Assembly: GCA_964495505.1 (NCBI GenBank) | Contig: CAZBVM010000021.1 | Span: forward strand, 1-9,628 | DNA length: 9,628 bases | Source of the DNA: JACPHB01 sp964495505 | GTDB lineage: Bacteria; Patescibacteriota; Minisyncoccia; UBA10092 | Direction: 5' to 3' | Part shown: positions 1-5,022 of the stretch, piece by piece | Position numbering within the stretch: the stretch's first letter is position 1 | How the letters are laid out: each line of letters starts with the position of its first letter | Notes under the pieces: generated by a model | Told to the model about the DNA's origin: nothing | The model's database searches: none | The model's input: only the letters and a program-made list of their open reading frames with translations | Made by a program: the position numbers and the translations under genes

Positions 1-38
1 ATTTATACTACATTAATAAAAATAAATAAATAAAAAAT

Positions 39-395
39 ATGTTTTTAAAACTAACGCAATATAATGATATCGGGCTTTTTGTTTTGCGGCTTACGGTGGC
101 GGCAATCTTCGCGTATCATGCTGTGCCAAAATTAAAAAATAAAATGGGAAGTAAGTTTCTTCTTTTAGGCATTGCGGAAGGCGCCGCGGCAGCAGCGCTC
201 GCATTTGGATTTTATACCCAACTTGCCGCGTTGCTTTTAGCCATTGTAATGGTTGGCGCCATTTGGATGAAAATAACAAAATGGCGCGTGCCGTTTGCGG
301 CCATGGACAAAACCGGCTGGGAGTTTGATTTGATTTTACTCGCTGCGAATATAGCGATTCTTTTGGGCGGCGGAGGAACAATAGAGATACAATAA
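39..395 (+). CDS. DoxX-like small integral membrane protein
   Basis: A 118-residue protein with about four hydrophobic segments (roughly 11-29, 40-58, 62-78, 97-112). Visible DoxX features are an Arg in the first helix (R17), the following 'YHAVPKLKN' loop (26-34, equivalent to the 'hGxxKl' motif of DoxX proteins), Glu47 in the second helix, and a C-terminal 'GWEFDLILLAANIAILLGGG' helix ending in a Gly-rich turn (about 93-112). The DoxX family is widespread and functionally diverse (thiosulfate:quinone oxidoreductase subunit, redox-linked membrane proteins), so no reaction can be assigned. The ATG at 39 follows a purine-rich leader without a clear Shine-Dalgarno. A TATACT at 4-9 could be a -10 box but lies near the window edge. 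A second, divergent DoxX-like gene occurs at 7143. Family call fairly sure, function unknown. Confidence 0.8.
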   Translation: MFLKLTQYNDIGLFVLRLTVAAIFAYHAVPKLKNKMGSKFLLLGIAEGAAAAALAFGFYTQLAALLLAIVMVGAIWMKITKWRVPFAAMDKTGWEFDLILLAANIAILLGGGGTIEIQ

Positions 396-492
396 TAAAT
401 AATTTGTAATAATATAAAAAATATTATATTCTTACTGAAGTTTATCGTTCTTTAAATTTTTAAAGATTAAGCAAGGGAGAAAAAGTTGACCG

Positions 493-882
493 TTGCGGAA
501 TGGNNNNNNNNNNCGCTTTGTTAAAATTGCTTCCAAATCGTGTGAAAAAGATCCAAAGGGTTGGGGAGAAGAACTTTGGATTGTTAACATTCCTTTGTAT
601 TGCGGCAAAAAACTGATTTTGAAGGAGGGCAAAAAAAGCAGCGTTCATTATCACAGAAAAAAAGATGAAACTTTTTATGTCCAAAGTGGAATAGTTTCAA
701 TTAATCTTTATCCCCGTGGCTATCCCGGACCGAAAAAACGGATAATTATGACCGCTGGGTGTTCTCTCCGCATCCGGCCGGGCCTGATCCATCAATTTTT
801 TGGGCTTAAAGACAGCGTAATTTTTGAGTTTTCAACCCAGCATTTTGAAAGCGATACTGTTCGTCTTGAAAAAGGGGATTAA
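493..882 (+). CDS. Single-domain cupin protein, 5' end uncertain because of assembly gap
   Basis: Small single-domain cupin. The first cupin motif G(x)5HxH(x)4E(x)6G is complete: 'GKKSSVHYH', then Glu, then Gly in 'DETFYVQSG'. It supplies two His and one Glu metal ligands. The second motif is 'RPGLIHQF', with the third His. The 'PKGWGEELWIVN...YCGK' start is typical of small cupins I associate with CPR genomes, related to the sugar-isomerase/mannose-6-phosphate-isomerase cupin branch; the substrate is unknown. The reading frame is certain only from 514, just after ten Ns at 504-513. The TTG at 493 is merely the first start in frame if the gap is exactly 10. A better start may be the TTG at 486, six bases after AGGGAGA (474-480), which would be in frame if the true gap is a multiple of three. 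The start could also lie in the missing bases. A strong terminator follows the stop. Confidence 0.78.
   Translation: MRNXXXXRFVKIASKSCEKDPKGWGEELWIVNIPLYCGKKLILKEGKKSSVHYHRKKDETFYVQSGIVSINLYPRGYPGPKKRIIMTAGCSLRIRPGLIHQFFGLKDSVIFEFSTQHFESDTVRLEKGD
504..513. other. Assembly gap of ten Ns inside the cupin 5' region
   Basis: Ten consecutive undetermined bases. A round number usually marks a scaffold join of unknown or estimated length, so the upstream frame and exact start of the cupin gene cannot be read. Linkage of the DoxX gene to the rest of the window depends on this join being correct. Confidence 0.95.
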
Positions 883-891
883 AATTTCTTG

Positions 892-941
892 AACCGCCCT
901 AAAAACCTGCCTGTCGGCAGGCAGGAGGCGGTTTTAATTTT
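892..941 (+). terminator. Rho-independent terminator after cupin gene
   Basis: Two nested perfect stems. The outer stem is AACCGCC (892-898) with GGCGGTT (927-933). The inner stem is CCTGCCTG (906-913) with CAGGCAGG (918-925) around a TCGG loop. The T-rich run TTTTAATTTT (932-941) follows. The GC-rich inner palindrome stands out against the AT-rich surroundings and resembles dispersed palindromes I associate with Parcubacteria genomes. Confidence 0.85.
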
Positions 942-953
942 GTGGATAACTTA

Positions 954-983
954 TTATCACAATAGTTGGATTATTGCTATAAT
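954..983 (+). promoter_or_regulatory. Probable sigma-70 promoter for the DUF378 gene
   Basis: A consensus -10 TATAAT (978-983) is preceded at 18 nt by TTATCA (954-959, four of six matches to TTGACA). Transcription would begin near 990, giving a leader of about 90 nt that contains two tandem hairpins before the ATG at 1079. It lies just downstream of the cupin terminator, as expected for a new transcription unit. Confidence 0.6.
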
Positions 984-1009
984 AAAAACACAGAACTCTA
1001 AAAGGTCGC

Positions 1010-1050
1010 CGCCTCATATAATGAGGCGAGCCTCGCCCAATATGGGCGGG
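1010..1050 (+). repeat. Two tandem hairpins in the DUF378 leader
   Basis: Hairpin 1 is CGCCTCAT (1010-1017) with ATGAGGCG (1021-1028) around an ATA loop. Hairpin 2 is CCTCGCCCA (1031-1039) with TGGGCGGG (1043-1050), about eight pairs including one wobble, again around ATA. They are separated by only a few bases. GAGGCGAGCCTC (1023-1034) is itself a near-perfect palindrome, so an alternative central hairpin would compete with both. No T-tract follows, so this is not an ordinary terminator. It could be a regulatory or stabilising 5' structure, or a dispersed palindromic repeat. Confidence 0.7.
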
Positions 1051-1078
1051 AAAATTTAAAAATTAAAAGATAAATTTT

Positions 1079-1282
1079 ATGAAATATCTCCATTATATCG
1101 CTTTCCTTCTGGTTATTATCGGAGGCCTTAACTGGCTGATGGTGGGCATTTTAGGTTGGGGGGTTGGCGTATGGCTTGGCGATGCGGTAGCTCAAGTCGT
1201 TTACATTCTGGTTGGCCTCGCGGCGGTTTATTTGCTTGTGGTTCACAAAAAGGATTGCAAAATGTGCGGCGGTTATATGTAA
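1079..1282 (+). CDS. DUF378 family small membrane protein
   Basis: A 67-residue protein matching the DUF378 (YuzA-like) family. The first membrane helix, about residues 6-26, carries the family signature 'IGGLNWLMVG'. A Gly/Trp turn (27-34) leads to a second helix (about 36-55) with 'VYILVGLAAVYLL'. The cytoplasmic or external tail is short and ends 'HKKDCKMCGGYM', with a CxxC pair at C60/C63 that could bind metal or be redox active. Family function is unknown. The ATG at 1079 has no Shine-Dalgarno (upstream AAAGATAAATTTT). The gene appears to be monocistronic, with its own promoter at 954-983, a structured leader and a perfect palindromic terminator just downstream. Confidence 0.85.
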   Translation: MKYLHYIAFLLVIIGGLNWLMVGILGWGVGVWLGDAVAQVVYILVGLAAVYLLVVHKKDCKMCGGYM

Positions 1283-1298
1283 TAGTAAGGTATTTAGA

Positions 1299-1334
1299 GA
1301 AAACACGGCCCCGCAGCTGCGGGGCCGTGTTTTC
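1299..1334 (+). terminator. Perfect 36-nt palindromic terminator
   Basis: The whole stretch is self-complementary about its centre at 1316/1317 (GCAGCTGC). The stem is GC-rich in the middle and flanked by A-run and T-run arms (AAAACACGG... and ...CCGTGTTTT). Because it is symmetric, it carries the A/T-flanked terminator signature on both strands. It separates the DUF378 gene from the PAP2 operon. Confidence 0.9.
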
Positions 1335-1350
1335 ATTTATAAAGAATTTT

Positions 1351-1359
1351 TGTTAGAAT
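1351..1359 (+). promoter_or_regulatory. Extended -10 promoter giving a leaderless PAP2 transcript
   Basis: TG-T-TAGAAT is an extended -10 element: TG at 1351-1352 and the hexamer at 1354-1359. Only six bases separate the hexamer from the ATG at 1366, so the expected start of transcription falls on or next to the start codon. There is no ribosome binding site. Confidence 0.55.
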
Positions 1360-1365
1360 TTAAAA

Positions 1366-1890
1366 ATGCCGATTGACGTAAAAATCTTTTATTTTTTCAA
1401 TAACCTATCCGGAAAATCCGCTGTTTTTGACGCCATCATTGTTTTTTTTGCCGATTATCTTCAATACGTGCTGGCGGCGATTTTTATTTTATTTATTTAT
1501 TTAGGGAATTATCAAAATCGGCAGAAACTTCAGATATTTTTAGTTACCGCGGTTTCCATGCTCGTTGCGCGCTTTGGCGTTACAAATTTGATCCGTTTTA
1601 TTTATCCACGGCCTCGCCCATTTGTGGTTTATAAGGTGAATCAGCTTATACCGGAAGGTATTAACGGATTTCCTTCGGGCCATGCGGCGCTGTTTTTCGC
1701 CATAGCCATGGTGATTTATTTTTATAATAAAAAATGGGGCGCCTGGTTTTTTGCCGCCGCTGTTTTAATGGCTTTGGCCCGCGTTGTCGCCGGCGTTCAT
1801 TATCCTTTAGATATTTTAGCCGGCGCGGTTATCGGCGCATTAACGGCATGGGCAGTTTTTTATCTGGCTAAAAAATGGAATCATGATTAA
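1366..1890 (+). CDS. PAP2 superfamily membrane lipid phosphatase
   Basis: A 174-residue membrane protein with all three PAP2 (phosphatidic acid phosphatase type 2) motifs. Motif 1 is R77-x6-R84-P85 in 'RFIYPRPRP', with Arg in place of the usual Lys. Motif 2 is PSGH at 103-106. Motif 3 is R139-x5-H145-x3-D149 ('ARVVAGVHYPLD'), with Ala in place of the usual Ser. About five to six membrane helices are visible. Members dephosphorylate lipid phosphates. The small bacterial BcrC type recycles undecaprenyl pyrophosphate for cell-wall synthesis, which would suit the M23 peptidase overlapping its 3' end by 8 nt, but other lipid phosphates are possible. The ATG at 1366 fits the preceding extended -10. 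It is first in the probable PAP2-M23-DUF167 operon. Confidence 0.88.
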   Translation: MPIDVKIFYFFNNLSGKSAVFDAIIVFFADYLQYVLAAIFILFIYLGNYQNRQKLQIFLVTAVSMLVARFGVTNLIRFIYPRPRPFVVYKVNQLIPEGINGFPSGHAALFFAIAMVIYFYNKKWGAWFFAAAVLMALARVVAGVHYPLDILAGAVIGALTAWAVFYLAKKWNHD

Positions 1891-2527
1891 AACAATTTTA
1901 TCGGCAGTGGCGCTGTTTATTTTGGGCGGAATCTTTTTATTTTTTTGGCAGTGGAGAGGCGGGAATATCGCGCGCTTGCCGTCGGATAAAACTCAAAATA
2001 TAATAAGTGAACCGCAAAACCCCGCGGTTAATATAAACTTGCCCCTTAAAGATGCTTTAAGTCGTGTCACTAAAAAACCTTTCGGGATTTACATTACCCT
2101 AAAAAATTCGCCGGTAAGCCCCGAAAAATTTACCGGCTGGCACACCGGCGCCGACTTTGAAATTTTCTTGGGAGAAGAAAACAAAGAGATTCAAGTTTTC
2201 GCGATTTGCGACGGCAAGTTGTTGGTTAAAGAATTTGGCCGGGGCTATGGCGGCATGCTGGTACAGGCCTGCGACATTAACGGTCAGCCTGTGACGGTTG
2301 TATACGGCCATCTAAAATTAGAAAGCGTTGCGTTTAAAGTCGGCGACGACATAGCCGCGGGGTCGGTAATCGGCATTTTGGGCCGTGGTTACACAAGCGA
2401 AACGGATTTTGAAAGGAAGCATTTGCACTTGGGCATCCACAGGGGAAGCGCGGTTGACACTCGTGGTTATGTCGCCGCCGAATCCGAACTTAAAAATTGG
2501 ATTGACCCGCTTTTAATCTTAAAATAA
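1883..2527 (+). CDS. M23 (LytM-type) peptidase with N-terminal membrane anchor
   Basis: A 214-residue protein. Residues 3-22 form an uncleaved-looking signal anchor followed by a polar linker to about 60. The M23 peptidase fold covers about 66-212. Zinc and catalytic motifs are 'HTGAD' (H87, D91), H143 in 'VYGHL', and 'HLHLGIH' (H180, H182, H186). In LytM/lysostaphin-type enzymes HxxxD and HxH hold the zinc that cleaves peptidoglycan cross-bridges. All expected ligands are present, so it is probably active rather than an EnvC-like degenerate activator. The acting side is outside the membrane. The ATG at 1883 overlaps the last 8 nt of the PAP2 gene, suggesting translational coupling. Substrate specificity cannot be read from sequence. 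Confidence 0.9.
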   Translation: MIKTILSAVALFILGGIFLFFWQWRGGNIARLPSDKTQNIISEPQNPAVNINLPLKDALSRVTKKPFGIYITLKNSPVSPEKFTGWHTGADFEIFLGEENKEIQVFAICDGKLLVKEFGRGYGGMLVQACDINGQPVTVVYGHLKLESVAFKVGDDIAAGSVIGILGRGYTSETDFERKHLHLGIHRGSAVDTRGYVAAESELKNWIDPLLILK

Positions 2528-2530
2528 AAT

Positions 2531-2752
2531 ATGAAAATTTTTGTTAAAACAAAACCTAATAGCAAAGTAGAATCAATAAAAAAATTAGGTGAAACTAATT
2601 TTGAAATTTGCGTTAAAGAGCCGCCCATAAAAGGACAAGCCAATACGGCGGTAATCATGGCGCTCGCCAAGCACTTCAAAGTGCCATTTTCAGCGGTAAA
2701 AATTATTTCAGGCCACACTTCTCGGCAAAAAATAGTTGAAATAAATTTATAA
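2531..2752 (+). CDS. DUF167 (YggU-like) family protein
   Basis: A 73-residue soluble protein with the full DUF167 pattern: an initial strand 'KIFVKTKPNSKVESI' (2-16), the central 'VKEPPIKGQANTAVI' (28-42, matching the family's 'PPxxGkAN' motif), helix 'MALAKHFKVP' (43-52) and the final 'VKIISGHTSRQKIVEI' (56-71, the 'GxxSRxK' motif). The length is normal for the family. The function is unknown, although these are conserved small proteins. The ATG lies 3 nt after the M23 stop. TAAAAT at 2520-2525 might serve as an extra internal promoter. No Shine-Dalgarno is visible, so translation probably depends on coupling or leaderless initiation. Confidence 0.87.
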   Translation: MKIFVKTKPNSKVESIKKLGETNFEICVKEPPIKGQANTAVIMALAKHFKVPFSAVKIISGHTSRQKIVEINL

Positions 2753-2765
2753 ACCATGATATACT
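2736..2765 (+). promoter_or_regulatory. Strong promoter for the copper/redox island, near-leaderless
   Basis: A -35 TTGAAA (2736-2741) is followed after 18 nt by a -10 TATACT (2760-2765), with TG at 2757-2758 making it an extended -10. The ATG is at 2775, nine bases after the hexamer, so the leader would be 0-3 nt. The -35 overlaps the end of the DUF167 gene. Confidence 0.7.
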
Positions 2766-2774
2766 GAATCCAGT

Positions 2775-3161
2775 ATGAAATCTGCGTTTATTACACTCTT
2801 AATAATGAGCTTTGTCGGAGTGGCGGTTTTTGGCTTTCTATCAATGATTTTTGACCATGCGCATAACGGCGGCTGTATTGCTTCAAATCGTCTCGGCGCG
2901 TTTTGCCCCACAGACAGCGCTTATACTTTTGTAGTTTTCCATCTCGGCGCTTTCAAATATTTTTCAACGGCGGTTCTCGTCGCTGTTTTATTGATTCTTC
3001 TTTCCGGAATAGTTTTTTCTCTATTGCCGCGGCCTTTGGATAAAGACGAAGATGACGATTTTGTATTTTCAACTCAGCGCGGGAAATTTCCTGTACTTCC
3101 GAAAAATAAAGAAATTATCCGCTGGCTTTCGCTTCATATAAACAGTCCGGCATTGATTTAA
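2775..3161 (+). CDS. Small membrane protein with His/Cys-rich loop, unknown family
   Basis: A 128-residue protein I cannot place in a named family. Two membrane helices are visible, about 4-24 and 63-85, joined by a loop carrying potential metal ligands or a disulfide: H28, H30, C34, C44 and H56 ('DHAHNGGC', 'GAFCPT', 'VFHLGAFKYFSTA'). The C-terminal part is charged, with an acidic run (K90-DEDDD-95) and then a basic and hydrophobic tail. By the positive-inside rule the loop probably faces outside. It opens the run of genes leading to DUF1573, CcdA and the copper ATPase, behind its own strong promoter. I have the impression of similar loops in other CPR copper clusters, but that is memory and not checked. 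A role in copper handling is inference. Confidence 0.75.
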   Translation: MKSAFITLLIMSFVGVAVFGFLSMIFDHAHNGGCIASNRLGAFCPTDSAYTFVVFHLGAFKYFSTAVLVAVLLILLSGIVFSLLPRPLDKDEDDDFVFSTQRGKFPVLPKNKEIIRWLSLHINSPALI

Positions 3162-3204
3162 GGACGCGGATTGACCGTTCTGGTTTTATTTTGCGTCCAC
3201 TTCT

Positions 3205-3228
3205 CCTTTCTTGAATGAAGGGTTTTTT
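3205..3228 (+). terminator. Probable terminator after the His/Cys membrane protein
   Basis: CCTTTC (3205-3210) pairs with GAAGGG (3217-3222, one wobble) around TTGAAT, followed by six Ts (3223-3228). Just upstream, GGACGC (3162-3167) and GCGTCC (3193-3198) form a separate larger hairpin with a small ACC/GGT inner stem. Termination may be partial, since the next genes look functionally linked. Confidence 0.5.
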
Positions 3229-3238
3229 ATTATTAATT

Positions 3239-3244
3239 TACAAT
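3239..3244 (+). promoter_or_regulatory. Candidate -10 box for the DUF1573 operon
   Basis: TACAAT lies seven bases before the ATG at 3252, the spacing seen at other leaderless starts here. No convincing -35 is present at 16-18 nt. TTGAAT at 3211-3216 is 22 nt away. Confidence 0.35.
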
Positions 3245-3251
3245 TCCGAAT

Positions 3252-3761
3252 ATGGAAAACAAAAACAATATTATTATATGGAGCGCCATCATCCTTATCA
3301 TTATTGTCGGATTTATTTGGATTTCAGGCCGCTCCTCCGAAAACCAAGCTTTACCAGCATCTTTAACTGGACAAAGCGCGTTTGCGGTTGCTGAAAGCTT
3401 TTTTAATTTTGGAAAAATCTCTATGGCCAAAGGCAATGTCAGCCACGACTTTCGCATTAAAAATGCCGGCCCAAAACCCATAAATATTACCAAAATTTAC
3501 ACTTCCTGCATGTGCACCACGGCGATTTTGCAAATGTCTTCGGGCAAGGAACTCGGTCCTTACGGTATGCCCGGGCACGGCGGTTTTGCGCCGACAATTA
3601 ATCAAATTGTAACGCCGGGCGAAGAAATAACGATTAAAACGATATTTGATCCGGCGGCCCATGGCCCGGCCGGCGTCGGGCCAATTGAGCGCGCGGTTTA
3701 CGTTGAAAATGATTCCGGCAAGCCATTTGAAATTCAATTTAAAGCAGTGGTAACCCCGTAA
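3252..3761 (+). CDS. DUF1573 family extracytoplasmic protein with CMC motif
   Basis: A 169-residue protein. Residues 7-25 form an N-terminal membrane anchor, followed by a Ser/Gln-rich linker. The DUF1573 immunoglobulin-like domain covers about 50-168: 'FFNFGKIS' (50-57), 'HDFRIKNAGPKPINITKIYTSC' (65-86, the typical F-x-N-G...I....SC pattern) and the late strand 'FDPAAHGPAGVG' (132-143). The conserved Cys pair appears as C86-M87-C88. It is followed by a Met/His/Gly loop 'GPYGMPGHGGF' (102-112) that looks able to bind a soft metal such as copper. DUF1573 proteins are extracytoplasmic and their function is unsettled. The stop is one base from the CcdA-like gene start, so the two are co-transcribed. 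This supports a thiol-redox or copper-carrier role, which is inference. Confidence 0.85.
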   Translation: MENKNNIIIWSAIILIIIVGFIWISGRSSENQALPASLTGQSAFAVAESFFNFGKISMAKGNVSHDFRIKNAGPKPINITKIYTSCMCTTAILQMSSGKELGPYGMPGHGGFAPTINQIVTPGEEITIKTIFDPAAHGPAGVGPIERAVYVENDSGKPFEIQFKAVVTP

Positions 3762-3762
3762 T

Positions 3763-4545
3763 ATGAATAAAAAATTTATTATTCTTGTTATTTTTGGCGT
3801 TGCTTTAGCTGCTCTGGCGTTAATACTGCAGTGGGGGAATTTTGGTACGACAGCGCTTTGGAAGTTGAGCAACCAAGGTTCTTGGCTTTTGCCGCTCATT
3901 GGCACGGCCGCGGTTTTAGACAGCATCAATCCGTGTTCATTTTCGGTTTTGCTTTTAACCATCGCTTTTCTTTTCAGTATCGGCTCATATCGCTCAAGAA
4001 TTATCAGGATAGGTGGTTTTTATATCTTCGGAATTTTTACGGTTTACATGCTTATCGGGCTCGGCATTTTGCAGACGCTTCATATCTTCAATACGCCTCA
4101 TTTCATGGCTAAACTCGGGTCGGCGCTGCTTATCGCGCTCGGAGCAATTAATCTTATCAATGAATTTTTCCCGGCTTTTCCAATTAAACTTCGCATTCCA
4201 GAAATAGCGCACCGCAAAATGGCCGGCCTTGTAGAGCGGGCCTCGGTGCCGACCGCTTTTGCTTTGGGCGGGCTTACCGGGCTTTGCGAATTTCCCTGCA
4301 CCGGTGGCCCGTACTTAATGGCCTTGGGGTTGCTTCATGACAGAGCGACATACATAAACGGCTTGGGTTACTTATTGCTTTATAATCTAATTTTTATCTT
4401 ACCGCTTATAATCATTCTTGCCATCGTGAGCGATAGTTCGCTTCTGTCAAAAGTTTCTAATTGGCAAAAGCGGGAAAGCGGGCCGATGCGGTTTTGGGGC
4501 GGAATTGCTATGGTACTATTGGGAGTATTAATATTTTTCTTCTAA
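3763..4545 (+). CDS. CcdA/DsbD-type transmembrane thiol-electron transporter
   Basis: A 260-residue polytopic protein of the DsbD/CcdA family, which passes electrons from cytoplasmic thioredoxin to extracytoplasmic thiol proteins through two membrane cysteines. Both are present in family context: C58 in 'LDSINPCSFSVLLL' (helix 1 of the core) and C179 in 'GLCEFPCTGGPYL', with an additional C175. About seven to eight helices are visible: 5-22, 42-72, 83-104, 117-133, 163-192, 201-222 and 244-260. The length suits a CcdA core with an added N-terminal helix and no DsbD alpha or gamma domains. It lies directly between DUF1573 and a CxxC membrane protein, which are its likely electron acceptors (inference). 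No cytochrome c genes are seen, so a cytochrome role is unsupported. Confidence 0.87.
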   Translation: MNKKFIILVIFGVALAALALILQWGNFGTTALWKLSNQGSWLLPLIGTAAVLDSINPCSFSVLLLTIAFLFSIGSYRSRIIRIGGFYIFGIFTVYMLIGLGILQTLHIFNTPHFMAKLGSALLIALGAINLINEFFPAFPIKLRIPEIAHRKMAGLVERASVPTAFALGGLTGLCEFPCTGGPYLMALGLLHDRATYINGLGYLLLYNLIFILPLIIILAIVSDSSLLSKVSNWQKRESGPMRFWGGIAMVLLGVLIFFF

Positions 4546-4546
4546 A

Positions 4547-5005
4547 ATGCCGATTATTATCGCGACAATTTTAATTTCAATGATTTCTTTTACCGTCTGG
4601 CTTTTAAACAAGGCAATACCTTTTAAAATATGCTCGGTCTGCGCCGGAGTAAGTTTGACTTGGCTTTTAATTTCTGCCGGCATAGTGGTGGGACTGTTGG
4701 AGGCCGATAGCTGGCAGTTGATTGTCGCGATAGCTATGGGCGGCACGGCAGCGGGTACTGCTTTTCAAGCGGAAAAGAGATTCGGCTGGCATGGCCCGAT
4801 GATAAAATTTATAATAATTGTTATCGGCTTTACTCTGACTTATCTGGCAGTCGGCAATATCAGTTTATGGGTTTTGATCTTCGAAGCGGCAATTATTCTA
4901 ATTTTGGGTTATTTATTTTTTATTTTTAGAATTGGCAGAGATATCAATGTTGCGGATCCAAAAAAACTGAAAGAGTTAGAAAAAAAGATGAAGGATTGTT
5001 GTTAA
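4547..5005 (+). CDS. Membrane protein with CxxC and terminal CC, unknown family
   Basis: A 152-residue protein not assignable to a named family. There are about four membrane helices (3-19, 37-53, 87-104 and 107-127), with a weaker hydrophobic stretch at 56-72. A C29-x2-C32 pair sits just before helix 2 ('FKICSVCAGVSLTW'). The protein ends in a Lys/Glu-rich amphipathic helix (138-150) and a final Cys-Cys (C151, C152). Two Cys pairs on a small membrane protein between a CcdA-like transporter and a copper ATPase suggest a redox partner or a copper-binding subunit, which is inference. The ATG is one base after the CcdA stop, so it is in the same transcript. It is not a DsbB or VKOR by visible motifs, although the CxxC-before-helix layout is reminiscent. 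Confidence 0.78.
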   Translation: MPIIIATILISMISFTVWLLNKAIPFKICSVCAGVSLTWLLISAGIVVGLLEADSWQLIVAIAMGGTAAGTAFQAEKRFGWHGPMIKFIIIVIGFTLTYLAVGNISLWVLIFEAAIILILGYLFFIFRIGRDINVADPKKLKELEKKMKDCC

Positions 5006-5010
5006 ATAGA

Positions 5011-5016
5011 TATAAT
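5011..5016 (+). promoter_or_regulatory. Consensus -10 box before the copper ATPase, leaderless spacing
   Basis: A perfect TATAAT lies six bases before the ATG at 5023 and just after the stop of the preceding gene. No good -35 is visible. This supports ATG 5023 rather than the upstream TTG at 4996 as the start, and would allow the ATPase to be expressed independently of the upstream redox genes. Confidence 0.45.
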
Positions 5017-5022
5017 CAAGAT

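Noticed and set aside
409..465. AT-only palindromes (about 409-428 and 450-465) between the DoxX and cupin genes
   Set aside because: These stems consist almost only of A-T pairs in AT-rich DNA and are likely by chance. There is no GC core for a terminator.
1156..1356. A 66-codon plus-strand frame overlapping the DUF378 gene and its terminator
   Set aside because: It is out of frame with the clear DUF378 protein and runs through the terminator palindrome.
3363..3962. A 199-codon open frame on the minus strand
   Set aside because: It lies wholly opposite the DUF1573 and CcdA-like genes, which have clear family motifs. Its translation is Arg/Lys-rich with no recognisable domain, as expected of an antisense shadow.
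4996..5022. TTG start extending the copper ATPase by nine residues
   Set aside because: It overlaps the end of the preceding gene and adds unconserved residues. ATG 5023 begins the His-rich metal-binding start and has a -10 box at leaderless spacing.
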